Below are positions 27,510 to 36,869 of a DNA stretch of 64,000 nt, in pieces. Every line of letters starts with the position of its first letter. Within the stretch, counting starts at the first letter, position 1. A program made the position numbers and the translations under genes. The notes beneath the pieces are model-generated. The model ran no database searches. It had not been told where the DNA came from and saw only the letters and a program-made list of their open reading frames with translations. Source of the DNA: Flavobacterium sp. UBA7665 (lineage in GTDB: Bacteria; Bacteroidota; Bacteroidia; Flavobacteriales; Flavobacteriaceae); assembly GCA_002483285.1 (NCBI GenBank), contig DLHP01000016.1:1-64000 (forward strand), in the 5' to 3' direction.

Positions 27510-29396
27510 ATGAAAAAAATCCTCAGTATATTTTTGATATTCGGTTTTGGCCTCACGGTTTTTGCGCAGAAGAAAGCCAGTGAAAAGCAAGCCAACAGCC
27601 TTTTCGAAAAGAAGTCTTTTGTGAAAGCCGCCGAACAGTACGAGCAGGTCAAGGAAAACCAGAATGTACTGCAAAATCTCGGCGACTGTTACTACAACAA
27701 TACCCAGATGAAAGATGCGGTTCGTGTGTATGGAAAATTGTTCCTGACTTACAAAGACAGCGTACAACCGCAATATTACTTTCGCTATGCGCACGCCTTG
27801 CTCGGGATTGCCGATTACGCCAAAGCCGACATTATCATGGCCGAATACCTCAAGTTCCCGGTGAGCACGCCCAAATTCATTGCCAACCTCACGACCAATG
27901 TACCGTTCAACTACATCATACAGCCGATGACCAAGAATACGTCTAACGGGGATTTCGGCATGTCATTCTATGGGGATAAAGTGGCGTTTGCCTCTTTGCG
28001 CGGTGCAGAATCCAAAGCGTTCAACTGGAACGAGAAACCATACCTGGATTTGTACAGCGCCGAGGTAGACAGCAAGGAGCTGCTCACCAAAGTCGAGCCT
28101 TTCCCAAAAGAGATCAACACCAAAACCCACGAGAGCAACGCCACATTCAGCGCCGACGGACGCATCATGTATTTCAACCGCACCAATGACAAACGCGTTA
28201 AGATTGGTGAGGAGAAAGTAGCAATCGTCAAGATTTTCAAGGCCGAATTCGTGGATGGTAAATGGACCAATGTGAAAGCCGTTCCTTTTGCAACCGATAC
28301 CTATTCTACCGAACACCCCGTTTTATCCAAAGACGGCAAAAAACTCTATTTCTCGAGCGACATGCCCGGATCTATCGGCTCGTTCGATATCTATTATATG
28401 GATGTCAACGAAGATGGCACTTACGGCGCACCGCAAAACCTCGGCAAAGCGATCAACACCATTCACCGCGAGCAATTCCCTTTCCTTTCGGATGACGGCA
28501 CTTTGTTGTATTTCGCATCCGATGGCCACCAAGGGATGGGCGGGTTAGACATTTTCCAGAGCAAATCGTATGACGGCGTATTCTCCAAACCGTTAAACCT
28601 CGGGGAAACCATCAACAGCAATCTCGACGATTTCTCTTACGTGGTCAATGAAAAGAAAAATACGGGTTATTTGTCGTCCAACAGAAAAGGCAGCGGCGAC
28701 GCGCTTTACAGTTTTACGCGTGTGGAGAACCAGGAACGTTATGTGGTAGAGGGCGAGGTAAAGGATAAGAACACCCAAGATCCGCTTCCGGGTACGTTGG
28801 TCTCGTTGTATGACGAGAACGATATCCTGATCGGGCAGATGGTGGTAGGCGCACAGGCCGATTACGTCTTTAGTACAGAGCCCAACAAAAAGTACCGGAT
28901 AGAAGCCGTACACGATTTCTACATTCCGCATAGCGAAGAATTCACGACCAACGAAGACGGCAAGATGCGTTACACCATCGAACTTTTCATGGAGTGTTAC
29001 GACGATGCCGAGGAAGTCATTACCAAACGCCAGGACGGAAAAGTACAGATCGTGCTTGAGAACATCTATTTCGACCTCGACAAATGGGACATCAAGCCAG
29101 AAGCGGCGCGTATCCTCGATACTTTGCTCGAGCTACTCAAAAAATACCCAGCGATGGAAATCGAGCTCGGCGCACACACTGATTCGCGGGCTTCTTACAC
29201 TTACAACCTTATGTTGTCTAAGCGTCGTGCGGCTTCGACCCTCGAATATCTTGTAGACCATGGTATCAAACGCAAGAGGCTGCGCTCGCGCGGATACGGG
29301 GAGACGGTTCCGCTGATTAAATGCGGCGAAGCCAGGCCATGTACCGAGCAGGAACACTCAATCAACCGCCGTTGCGAATTCATCATCCTGAAATAG
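27510..29396 (+). CDS. OmpA-family protein with TPR-like, PD40 and carboxypeptidase-regulatory domains
   Basis: A 628-residue envelope protein, similar in architecture to PorE-type T9SS proteins that link outer-membrane parts to peptidoglycan. In order: signal peptide (ending LTVFAQ), tetratricopeptide-like helices (about 25-120), PD40 beta-propeller repeats with KKLYFSSDMPGSIGSFDIY and LLYFASDGHQGMGGLDIF (about 180-400), a carboxypeptidase-regulatory-like domain (VEGEVKDKNTQDPLPGTLVSL), and an OmpA C-terminal domain (NIYFDLDKWDIKPEA, ELGAHTDSRASYTYN). It follows the PorP/SprF gene and is the last gene of the cassette, before the terminator at 29430. An upstream in-frame ATG at 27501 is possible. 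Confidence 0.92.
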   Translation: MKKILSIFLIFGFGLTVFAQKKASEKQANSLFEKKSFVKAAEQYEQVKENQNVLQNLGDCYYNNTQMKDAVRVYGKLFLTYKDSVQPQYYFRYAHALLGIADYAKADIIMAEYLKFPVSTPKFIANLTTNVPFNYIIQPMTKNTSNGDFGMSFYGDKVAFASLRGAESKAFNWNEKPYLDLYSAEVDSKELLTKVEPFPKEINTKTHESNATFSADGRIMYFNRTNDKRVKIGEEKVAIVKIFKAEFVDGKWTNVKAVPFATDTYSTEHPVLSKDGKKLYFSSDMPGSIGSFDIYYMDVNEDGTYGAPQNLGKAINTIHREQFPFLSDDGTLLYFASDGHQGMGGLDIFQSKSYDGVFSKPLNLGETINSNLDDFSYVVNEKKNTGYLSSNRKGSGDALYSFTRVENQERYVVEGEVKDKNTQDPLPGTLVSLYDENDILIGQMVVGAQADYVFSTEPNKKYRIEAVHDFYIPHSEEFTTNEDGKMRYTIELFMECYDDAEEVITKRQDGKVQIVLENIYFDLDKWDIKPEAARILDTLLELLKKYPAMEIELGAHTDSRASYTYNLMLSKRRAASTLEYLVDHGIKRKRLRSRGYGETVPLIKCGEARPCTEQEHSINRRCEFIILK

Positions 29397-29429
29397 TTTT
29401 AATATAGTTAATAGTTTTGTAGAAGGAGA

Positions 29430-29454
29430 AAGCCGCTTTTAGGAGCGGCTTTTT
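29430..29454 (+). terminator. Rho-independent terminator of the adhesin cassette
   Basis: AAGCCGCT-TTTAGG-AGCGGCTT, eight-base perfect stem, followed by a short T run. It lies 33 bases after the OmpA stop codon. Confidence 0.8.
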
Positions 29455-29590
29455 CGATTGCTGTTATCGGCTAAAATTGCATTGGCGATTAGGTCGGAAA
29501 AAAGCCAGGCGACAATAAAGGAATAAGAAAAAAATGGGGCGTGTCTGGGTTTTTAATTATATTCACCAAATAAACGGTATTCTATAGAAA

Positions 29591-30370
29591 ATGAAAGTCG
29601 ACAAAATCATCTCCGACAAAATATATTGGCACAAGTACATCAACTTTTACGAAAAACTACTACCCAAAGACGCGACTAATATCCTGGAAATAGGTGTGTT
29701 TAAAGGACAGTCGATCCACTATTGGAGGGAGAAGTATCCCAATGCGAATATTTTCGGTCTCGACATCGTTGAACCGAGCGACGCGTGGCCTAAAGATGAT
29801 CGCATCACTTATTTTAAGGCAGACCAAAGTGACAGTCAAAATTACCATGCGATTTTGCAATCGATAGGAGCGCCCATTGATATTTTGATTGAAGACGGAA
29901 GCCACGACCCATACCACCAAAAAATATCGTTGATAGAAAGTCTGAATTATTTAAAGAACGGCTCGATTTACATTTTAGAAGACATCCACACCGCGCATCC
30001 ACACCATCCTTATTATAAAAAACGCGCGGGAGTCTTTTTGGGTTCGGGCGTCAAAAGGTGGTTCAAAAAAGACCCGGATGTTTTCATGCCATTGCAATGT
30101 TTACTTTTGATAGAACATTTAAAGAGCAACGGGAAAACCCCAAATGATATCAAAGACACACTCGATTTCAAGAACAGCCTTTTCAGCTATGCAGAAATTG
30201 AACTGCTTTTCAACAAGATTAAAAAATTGAAATTCTACCGACGCAATGTCTTGCCCGATTACTGCTACGCCTGTAAAACCGACAACTTTGACTACGCCAG
30301 CCTACGCTGCAGCTGCGGAACCGAATTGTATTTGGGTACCGATTCTATGTCGGTGGTGTTGGAATTTTAA
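29591..30370 (+). CDS. Class I SAM-dependent methyltransferase with cysteine-rich tail
   Basis: The 259-residue protein has the SAM-binding motif I NILEIGVFKGQS, motif II FGLDIVEPSD and an acidic motif IDILIEDGSHDPYHQ, as in methyltransferases of the sugar and macrolide-modifying type (Mycinamicin-MT-like). The last 45 residues hold CYAC and CSCG pairs, which may bind a metal; that is unusual for the family. The substrate is unknown. It is isolated by a terminator before it and overlaps the convergent alkaline phosphatase stop by 4 bases. Confidence 0.8.
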   Translation: MKVDKIISDKIYWHKYINFYEKLLPKDATNILEIGVFKGQSIHYWREKYPNANIFGLDIVEPSDAWPKDDRITYFKADQSDSQNYHAILQSIGAPIDILIEDGSHDPYHQKISLIESLNYLKNGSIYILEDIHTAHPHHPYYKKRAGVFLGSGVKRWFKKDPDVFMPLQCLLLIEHLKSNGKTPNDIKDTLDFKNSLFSYAEIELLFNKIKKLKFYRRNVLPDYCYACKTDNFDYASLRCSCGTELYLGTDSMSVVLEF

Positions 30371-31785
30371 AACTTATTCTCGACTTCGGCGGCCTGGAGC
30401 ATCAGGTAATGCAAGTCGGTATTCTTTACGAATGGCTTGAGTAGTTCGCTTCCGGGGCCAAACATGGCCAATTCTACATAGTCGGCCGAGTGGTCCATTG
30501 AAATCCAGCCTACAGAATTGGTCTTCTTCTGCATTTCGGCAAGCGCCTTGAACGGTAATTTCCTGAAGTTGTAAAGGCCGCCATCTTCTTTCTGCAACCC
30601 GCTGTAATAGCCCAGGATGGTTTTGGCATCTTCATCGGCAATCGTAGCGCCATTGGTAGTCGCGATGAGTTCCCTTACCTGGCTCGCACTGCTGTCTGCG
30701 TGGATGTTGTTGAGCAACCATTCGTTGGTGTGCGTGTATTTTTGGATGCTGTCAAAGTTGGCATTGGCGTCCTTGCCGTAAATGACACCGGGATTCGCGT
30801 TGCCATGGTCGGTGGTGATGATTACAAGCGTTTCTTTGTCTTTTTCGGCGAAATCGATGGCGACTTTAATCGCTTCGTCGAATTCAATCTGGTCATGGAT
30901 GAGCCCTGCAATATCGTTAGCATGCGCCGCCCAATCTACCTTACCGCTTTCAATCTGCATGACAAAACCTTTGGGGTGGTTTTTCATGCGGTCTATGGCC
31001 TTCTGCGCCATTTCGGCCAAAGAAGGGACGGTTTTTAAAAGATCGGTATCGTTGTTCCGGTCTATATAATAAGGAACTGCATCTTCGCCAAAAATTCCCA
31101 GTATGGGTTTGTCGTTTGTCGCGTTCATCATTTCAGCGCGCGTTTTGGCGACTTGATAGCCTTTGGCTGAAAACTTAGTGTACATATCGGTTTTGTCCTT
31201 GCGTTTGTCGGCGGCGAAATATTGGTCGCCACCGCCCATCATCACGTCGAAATTCAAATCAAGATATTGCCCCGCGATTTCGTCCTGGCTGTTGCGGCTC
31301 TTGCTGTTCACACAGAATCCGGCTGGCGTGGCATGTGTAATCGGAACTGTCGTCACACAGCCCACCATTTTACCGGCTTGCTTGAATTTCTGTAAGATCG
31401 GGAGGTATTGCTCGCCGTTGGCACCCACGTTTAGCGAACCGTTGGGGACGCGAACACCGCCGCCCCAAGAAGAACTACCCGCAGAAGAATCGGTGACTAT
31501 AGAACTGGCCGAAGCGGTGTCCATGAGGGCACGCGTCACGCGGTTGTCTTTATAGAGTTGCATCCAATGGCTGCCTTTGCCGGTTTTGCGGTTCAGGAAC
31601 AAGTCGGCCATGTTGAGTGTTCCGGTGCTCATGCCGTCGCTCACCAGAAAAATGATGTTCTTGGCCTTTTTGTTTTTCTTGAGTGTGTCAAAATCGGGTT
31701 GTTGGCCAAAACTCTGAAAAGGGTTGATGAGCGTCGAGCCGATAGCTGCCAATGAGCCGTTTTTAAAGAAACTCCTTCTGTTCAT
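30367..31785 (-). CDS. Alkaline phosphatase, exported
   Basis: A metal-dependent phosphatase releasing phosphate from esters in the periplasm or outside. The 472-residue protein has an N-terminal MNRRSFFKNGSLAAIGS stretch with a twin-arginine-like motif, so it may be exported folded by the Tat route. Metal ligands and the nucleophile are seen in NIIFLVSDGMSTGTL (Asp), VTDSSAGSSSW (phosphorylated Ser), and VIITTDHGNANPG and GWISMDHSADYVELAMFGPG (Asp, His). The start at 31785 places the twin arginines at residues 3-4; a longer frame to 31881 adds unlikely sequence. No Pho-box is assigned. Confidence 0.92.
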   Translation of the reverse strand: MNRRSFFKNGSLAAIGSTLINPFQSFGQQPDFDTLKKNKKAKNIIFLVSDGMSTGTLNMADLFLNRKTGKGSHWMQLYKDNRVTRALMDTASASSIVTDSSAGSSSWGGGVRVPNGSLNVGANGEQYLPILQKFKQAGKMVGCVTTVPITHATPAGFCVNSKSRNSQDEIAGQYLDLNFDVMMGGGDQYFAADKRKDKTDMYTKFSAKGYQVAKTRAEMMNATNDKPILGIFGEDAVPYYIDRNNDTDLLKTVPSLAEMAQKAIDRMKNHPKGFVMQIESGKVDWAAHANDIAGLIHDQIEFDEAIKVAIDFAEKDKETLVIITTDHGNANPGVIYGKDANANFDSIQKYTHTNEWLLNNIHADSSASQVRELIATTNGATIADEDAKTILGYYSGLQKEDGGLYNFRKLPFKALAEMQKKTNSVGWISMDHSADYVELAMFGPGSELLKPFVKNTDLHYLMLQAAEVENKF

Positions 31786-31935
31786 GATGTTGGTGTTTTG
31801 CGTGAATGGATGCGCTTCCAAAGATAAAAAAAGGAAAGCCGCAAATGAAGGCCACGCCATTAATTTAAGATTAAATCCCAAAATTTAACGCCTATAGATT
31901 TTGTTCCTATCTTTAACGCCTTAAACAAGCCATCG

Positions 31936-33165
31936 ATGAGAAAATTATACTTGCTGTTATTGTGGTTTCCTGCGCAGGCATTAATGGCACAAGTCTGGCC
32001 CGGGCCATCTTGGGCAAACGCCGTGAACCTGACTTCGGTAATGGATGCCGATGGGATCAACGATTTGAGCGGGCTGCATTTCAACCCCGTCAACAATCGG
32101 TTGTATGGCGTGCAGGGCGATGGCCGGTTGCGCGTATTGCAATGGAACATTGCTACCAATACCTTTACACAGATTGCCAACAAGGCACTCGCAGGCGGAC
32201 CCGAAGGCATTACCCAAGCCAACCTGAATGCCAATGAATTTTATACCATCGACGAGAACAATTACGAAATCAGGCGTTATTCGCATACCGCCAATTTTGG
32301 TACGGTGACCTTGTTGCGCCAATGGGATTTGCTCGCTTCGCCTTCGCCCATGGAGGACACCGGAAATTCAGGGCCAGAAGGTATCGTGTTTGTACCCGAC
32401 AGCGCCTTGTCGGCGATTGGATTTGTGAGTACCGAGACCGGACAGCCTTACACCTCGGTAAAAGGTGCGGGCGGATTGTTTTTTATAGCGCATCAGGACG
32501 GCGGTTATGTTTGGGTTTTCGACCTGAACCCAAATACCGATGATGACTTCGCCTACGTTGGGAAATACCTTACCAATCGCGATGAAAGTTGCGACCTGGC
32601 CTTTGACCGCAGCACAGGTTTGTTGTACATCCTACATAATCCTACGACGATCAACCGGCTAGAAGTGACCGATCTGTCAACCACCATTGTCGATGGCGAA
32701 CGGAAATTCACCGTCACCAATGAATACACGCTGACCAATCCCGGAGACGGCAACGTCAACATTGAAGGCTTTGCGCTCACGCCCAAATGCCCAGATACCG
32801 GCACCAAGGCCGCCTGGGTTTGCCGCGATGTCGAAACCAATGAGGATGCGTTTATTTTACAGGATGTGTTGCGCTCGTTTGACCCGTTTACCCCAGCAGG
32901 TACTTGCGTGCCGTTGGCTACGAATGATGTTGAAATTGCGCAGGAATTGACGGTTTTCCCGAATCCAGGACAAAATGAGATCTCGATTCACGGAATTGAA
33001 AAAACAACGGTCAGGATTACCAATCCTTTGGCGCAAGTGCTGCTAGAAAAATCGGATGTGGGCGAAGATTCTAAAATCGACATTTCAGCGTTGCCTGAAG
33101 GGATTTATACGATTGTCATTACTGCAAATAGCCATGTTTCCACAATCAAATGGATCAAAAACTAA
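31936..33165 (+). CDS. T9SS-secreted SdiA-regulated-like beta-propeller protein
   Basis: The 409-residue protein has a signal peptide (ending PAQALMAQ) and a propeller-type domain with repeated strands (LSGLHFNPVNNRLYGVQGDGRLRV in pieces, GPEGITQANLNANEFYTIDE, RDESCDLAFDRSTGLLYILHNP, NIEGFALTPKCPD). The pattern recalls SdiA-regulated and esterase-like phytase proteins, which bind surface ligands or act as hydrolases; no catalytic site can be named. Residues about 335-409 form a T9SS sorting domain (LTVFPNPGQNEISIHG ... IKWIKN). It stands alone, convergent with lysA. Confidence 0.8.
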   Translation: MRKLYLLLLWFPAQALMAQVWPGPSWANAVNLTSVMDADGINDLSGLHFNPVNNRLYGVQGDGRLRVLQWNIATNTFTQIANKALAGGPEGITQANLNANEFYTIDENNYEIRRYSHTANFGTVTLLRQWDLLASPSPMEDTGNSGPEGIVFVPDSALSAIGFVSTETGQPYTSVKGAGGLFFIAHQDGGYVWVFDLNPNTDDDFAYVGKYLTNRDESCDLAFDRSTGLLYILHNPTTINRLEVTDLSTTIVDGERKFTVTNEYTLTNPGDGNVNIEGFALTPKCPDTGTKAAWVCRDVETNEDAFILQDVLRSFDPFTPAGTCVPLATNDVEIAQELTVFPNPGQNEISIHGIEKTTVRITNPLAQVLLEKSDVGEDSKIDISALPEGIYTIVITANSHVSTIKWIKN

Positions 33166-34367
33166 TCGGCAAGCAGGATTTGGTTCTTGAGCAGATCGTC
33201 TAAGGTTTCGCGCTCGCGGATTAAAATCCCTTTGCCGTCTTTCCACAACACTTCCGCAGGTTTGTATCGGGAATTGTAATTCGATGCCATCGAAAAGCAA
33301 TAGGCGCCCGCGTTCCTGAAACACAAAAGGTCACCTTCGGCAATTTCGGCGATGCGGCGGTTGTTGGCAAAGGTGTCGGTTTCGCAGATGTAACCCACAA
33401 CACTATAAAAACGTTCCTTTCCTTTTGGGTTGGAGATGTTTTCGATGAAGTGCTGCGAACCGTAAAGCATCGGCCTTATCAAATGGTTGAAACCGCTGTC
33501 GATTCCAGCAAAAACGGTAGAAGTAGTCTGCTTGACAACGTTGACTTTGGCGAGGAAAAAGCCCGATTCACTCACCAGGTATTTCCCGGGTTCAAAAGCC
33601 AAAGTAAGCGGACGGCCGTATTCTTTTTCAAAGGCGTTAAAGCGTTTGCTGAGTTTTTTGCCAAGCTCTTCAATATCGGTTTCAATGTCGTCTTTTTTGT
33701 AAGGTACCTTGAATCCGCTACCGAAATCGAGGAAGTCGAGCGTCTTGAAATGCGTCGCCGCTTCGAACAGAATTTCGGCTGCATACAGGAAAACCTCGAT
33801 ATCCAGGATGTCCGAACCCGTATGCATATGGATGCCGTTGATGTGCATCCCGGTATTTTCTACAATGCGCAACAGGTGTGGCATTTGGTGGATCGAAATG
33901 CCAAACTTGCTGTCAATATGCCCAACCGAAATATTAGAATGTCCGCCCGCCATCACATGCGGATTGATCCTGATGCAAACCGGAACCGTAGGATGTTTAC
34001 TTCCAAAATGCTCGAGTACCGAAAGGTTGTCTATGTTGATCTGTACGCCCAACTGTGCCGCTTCTTCGATTTCTTCAAACGATACGCCGTTTGGCGTGTA
34101 GATGATTTGTTGGGGCGAAAATCCGGCATGCAATCCCAGTTGCACTTCCTGTATGGATACGGTGTCGAGGCACGATCCGATACTTTTCATCAGTTGCAGG
34201 ATGGCGACATTCGAAAGCGCCTTGACCGCATAGTTGATGCGTAGCCGATCTACTTTTGAAAAGGCTGCGGTAAGCCGGTTGTATTGCGATTGGATTTTGG
34301 CAGCATCATAGACATACAACGGACTGCCAAATTGTGCTGCGAGTTGAACGAGTTCTTTGGGTTGCAT
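33162..34367 (-). CDS. lysA: Diaminopimelate decarboxylase
   Basis: LysA makes L-lysine from meso-diaminopimelate using PLP. The 401-residue protein starts MQPKELVQLAAQFG, the normal flavobacterial beginning; the open frame continues upstream by 16 residues that do not look native. The PLP lysine is Lys49 in INYAVKALSN, the phosphate site is in GSGF, and the C-terminal half has the substrate motif CETDTFANNR and GAYCFSMASNYNSR. Its stop codon overlaps the convergent propeller gene by 4 bases, and the gene is divergent from the small T9SS protein. Confidence 0.97.
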   Translation of the reverse strand: MQPKELVQLAAQFGSPLYVYDAAKIQSQYNRLTAAFSKVDRLRINYAVKALSNVAILQLMKSIGSCLDTVSIQEVQLGLHAGFSPQQIIYTPNGVSFEEIEEAAQLGVQINIDNLSVLEHFGSKHPTVPVCIRINPHVMAGGHSNISVGHIDSKFGISIHQMPHLLRIVENTGMHINGIHMHTGSDILDIEVFLYAAEILFEAATHFKTLDFLDFGSGFKVPYKKDDIETDIEELGKKLSKRFNAFEKEYGRPLTLAFEPGKYLVSESGFFLAKVNVVKQTTSTVFAGIDSGFNHLIRPMLYGSQHFIENISNPKGKERFYSVVGYICETDTFANNRRIAEIAEGDLLCFRNAGAYCFSMASNYNSRYKPAEVLWKDGKGILIRERETLDDLLKNQILLAD

Positions 34368-34554
34368 AAGGCGCTTGTTTGCAACAAAACTATCATTTGG
34401 GCCACACATTACCAAAGAATTAGCACAGTTTTAGACTTACAACGTTTTCGTTCCCTGCAAATGCCGCATTCAAAAACCTCAAAAATGTTAAAGTTGCAAT
34501 TTTATCGACGAAATGCAAAAAAAGTCGTTTATTTGCACCATTCTGATAAACGAA

Positions 34555-34932
34555 ATGAAAAACCTACTTTTCTTTTTATTGTTCGCGGTGACTACGGCCC
34601 AAGCGCAGAAGATCTCGCGTTTCAAGAATGATAACCTCGGCTCTACCGATACCTCGGCGCCCATAGGGCTAGACCTCATGGGCGGAAACAAACAAGGGGT
34701 CACTGTCTATCCCAACGCAACCAATGACCACATTTTGATTTCTGTGGCGGGTAAAAATACCGACCGCAAGTCGATTTCTATTTCGGATTTTTCGGGAAAG
34801 TTGGTGTTCCAGACGCCCAAATCGGTGGAGAACACTTACCTGGTCGACGTGTCGGGATTGAAAAAAGACCTTTACATCGTTGAAGTCTGTTCGGGCGGGA
34901 AAGTCTACCGCAAAAAATGGATGCGCAACTAA
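34555..34932 (+). CDS. Minimal T9SS-secreted protein, almost only a sorting domain
   Basis: The 125-residue protein has a signal peptide (KNLLFFLLFAVTTAQAQ), about 30 residues of spacer (RFKNDNLGSTDTSAPIGLDLM), and then a type A T9SS sorting-like domain (VTVYPNATNDHILISVAG ... VYRKKWMRN) filling the rest. No functional domain precedes it. Small exported proteins of this design may be processed and leave only a short peptide, but that is inference. The start at 34555 fits the signal peptide; an upstream ATG at 34513 would extend it. It is convergent with the lipoprotein gene at 34951. Confidence 0.7.
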   Translation: MKNLLFFLLFAVTTAQAQKISRFKNDNLGSTDTSAPIGLDLMGGNKQGVTVYPNATNDHILISVAGKNTDRKSISISDFSGKLVFQTPKSVENTYLVDVSGLKKDLYIVEVCSGGKVYRKKWMRN

Positions 34933-34950
34933 CTGCCTCCAAAAATTCCT

Positions 34951-35376
34951 TTATCGTACCATTTTAATCAAAAAACCATCGCTTTCAATCTGGCTCATCG
35001 TCAACTCGGTCGTGCCAATGTTGTAACAGCCCAGGTTCATGCCATTGACCTCGATGTTGAGTGCGCAGAGTTCGGGTGTGGCCTGGTTTGCGACAAAACT
35101 GTATGGATAGGTACCCGATGGTAAAATGTCCTGCATGTTCTCATCGACGTTGTTGTTTTGGACGATGACCGTTTGACTGATGCCATTGAATTTCCAGGTG
35201 ATCATGCCTTCGGGGTAATTGTAGATTGTGCCGGTGATGCCGCCGTTGACTTCGGTGAGTGTCCAAGTGCCTTCGATACCGGTAAGTGGCGGGCTTTGGA
35301 TTTGCGGACTGTCATCAGAATGGCAGGAGAATAAAAAAAGGAAAAGGAATGTGGAGAGTAGTTTTAAAGTGTTCAT
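34951..35376 (-). CDS. Lipocalin-like lipoprotein
   Basis: The 141-residue protein has a lipoprotein signal with the lipobox FLFSC, giving a mature Cys18 or close to it. After a short linker comes IEGTWTLTEVNGGITGT, the typical start of lipocalin-like (calycin) domains of Bacteroidota, with a further strand MITWKFNGISQTVIV. The remainder is beta-rich and short for a full barrel, so it may be a half-size or degenerate member. Its start is about 70 bases from element copy 2, and it is divergent from sucC. Confidence 0.7.
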   Translation of the reverse strand: MNTLKLLSTFLFLFLFSCHSDDSPQIQSPPLTGIEGTWTLTEVNGGITGTIYNYPEGMITWKFNGISQTVIVQNNNVDENMQDILPSGTYPYSFVANQATPELCALNIEVNGMNLGCYNIGTTELTMSQIESDGFLIKMVR

Positions 35377-35447
35377 AGCTTATTGGTTTTTTTGATTGTT
35401 TGAAGAGAGATGCTGCGGTTGGAAAAAGGTTGCTTTTGAAAACGGAA

Positions 35448-35535
35448 AGCCCTAGCCCTGATGGAAGCGGTATCCTTTTGCGGCGCAGCGCAGCGGAGCC
35501 GTAAAAGATAAAGCGGACAGCAGGACCCGAGCTCC
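35448..35535. repeat. Dispersed palindromic element, copy 2
   Basis: An 88-base element with left end AGCCCTAGCCC, a stem of CTTTTGCGGC with GCCGTAAAAG (one G-U pair) around an 11-base loop, and right end ending GAGCTCC. It is followed by an A-rich spacer and the block at 35543-35566 that also occurs at 13682-13713. It lies in the divergent region between the lipoprotein gene and sucC, so here it is not at a gene end. Confidence 0.75.
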
Positions 35536-35542
35536 AAAAAAA

Positions 35543-35566
35543 GAGCGAACTGGCGAAGCAAATAGC
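35543..35566 (+). repeat. Right-flank block of the dispersed element
   Basis: GAGCGAACTGGCGAAGCAAA and the following bases match, in reverse complement, the fragment at 13682-13713 after mnmA. Finding the flank in both places suggests that it is part of the repeat family. Confidence 0.6.
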
Positions 35567-35611
35567 TTCTAAAAAACTAAAAAAACCTTTCGCCAATTTG
35601 ATGGAAATTGC

Positions 35612-35619
35612 TATTTTTG
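35612..35619 (+). promoter_or_regulatory. Probable -7 element of sucC
   Basis: TATTTTTG matches TANNTTTG, 31 bases before the sucC ATG. The -33 element is weak; a TTTCG stands where TTG would be expected. Confidence 0.4.
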
Positions 35620-35650
35620 TGGCACTTTAAAAAAGTCAAACTTCAACAAC

Positions 35651-36844
35651 ATGGATATACACGAATACCAAGGAAAAGAAATTCTGGCCAGTTATGGCGT
35701 CAAGGTACAACGCGGTTATGTGGCCAACAATGCGCAGGAAGCTGTTGCAGTTGCCAAGCAATTGACTGCCGAAACCGGAACCGGATGGCACGTTATCAAA
35801 GCACAAGTCCACGCTGGTGGCCGCGGAAAAGGCGGAGGCGTTAAGTTGGCCAAAAACCTGCAGCAGGTAGAAGAGCTTGCCGAGCAGATCATCGGTATGC
35901 AATTGATCACGCCGCAAACGTCTGCCGAAGGTAAAAAAGTGCACAAAGTACTCGTTGCAGAAGATGTGTATTATCCTGGTGAAAGTGAAACTTCTGAGTT
36001 CTACATGTCAGTATTGCTCAACCGTGGCAAAGGCCGTAACATGATCATGTATTCTACCGAAGGCGGGATGGACATTGAAGAAGTAGCCGAACACACCCCA
36101 CATTTAATCTTCACCGAAGAAATCGATCCTGCCGTTGGATTGCAAGCGTTCCAGGCGAGAAGAATTGCCTTCAACCTTGGTTTGTCTGGTGCAGCATTTA
36201 AAGAAATGACCCAGTTTGTTCCGGCTTTGTACAACGCTTACATTGGTTGCGATGCGACGATGTTTGAGATCAACCCGGTTTTGAAAACTTCTGATAATAA
36301 AATTATCGCCGTGGATGCCAAAGTAAATTTGGATGACAATGCTTTGTACCGTCACCCGAAATACGCCGACATGCGCGACGTTCGTGAGGAAAACCCGATT
36401 GAGGTAGAAGCAAAAGCTGCCGGACTCAACTACGTAGACCTTGACGGAACCGTTGGTTGTATGGTAAACGGTGCCGGACTTGCGATGGCGACGATGGATT
36501 TGATCAAATACGCGGGTTACGAGCCTGCTAACTTTTTGGACGTTGGAGGAACAGCCGATGCGAAACGCGTTGAGCTTGCCTTTAGAATTATCCTTAAAGA
36601 TCCGAACGTAAAAGCAATTCTTATCAATATTTTTGGAGGAATCGTACGTTGCGACCGTGTGGCCCAAGGGGTTATCGATGCTTACAAAAATATGGGCGAT
36701 ACGATCAAGGTGCCGATCATCGTGCGTTTGCAGGGAACCAATGCCGAATTGGCCAAGGAAATGATTGACAATTCGGGTATGCCGATTTTGTCGGCAGTAG
36801 AATTCCAGGAAGCCGCCGATCAGGTTAAAGCGGCTTTAAATTAA
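35651..36844 (+). CDS. sucC: ADP-forming succinate-CoA ligase, beta subunit
   Basis: SucC is the ATP-grasp subunit of succinyl-CoA synthetase in the TCA cycle. The 397-residue length is usual. It opens MDIHEYQGKEILASYGV, has the nucleotide loop KAQVHAGGRGKGGGVKLA, the second-domain acid AIDAKVNLDDNALYRHP in slightly changed form, and the CoA-ligase motif ILINIFGGIVRCDRVA near the C-terminus. The partner gene sucD is not adjacent. It ends before a strong terminator at 36870, so it is a single-gene unit. Confidence 0.97.
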   Translation: MDIHEYQGKEILASYGVKVQRGYVANNAQEAVAVAKQLTAETGTGWHVIKAQVHAGGRGKGGGVKLAKNLQQVEELAEQIIGMQLITPQTSAEGKKVHKVLVAEDVYYPGESETSEFYMSVLLNRGKGRNMIMYSTEGGMDIEEVAEHTPHLIFTEEIDPAVGLQAFQARRIAFNLGLSGAAFKEMTQFVPALYNAYIGCDATMFEINPVLKTSDNKIIAVDAKVNLDDNALYRHPKYADMRDVREENPIEVEAKAAGLNYVDLDGTVGCMVNGAGLAMATMDLIKYAGYEPANFLDVGGTADAKRVELAFRIILKDPNVKAILINIFGGIVRCDRVAQGVIDAYKNMGDTIKVPIIVRLQGTNAELAKEMIDNSGMPILSAVEFQEAADQVKAALN

Positions 36845-36869
36845 AAAAAGCAACTTTTAGATATATGAA

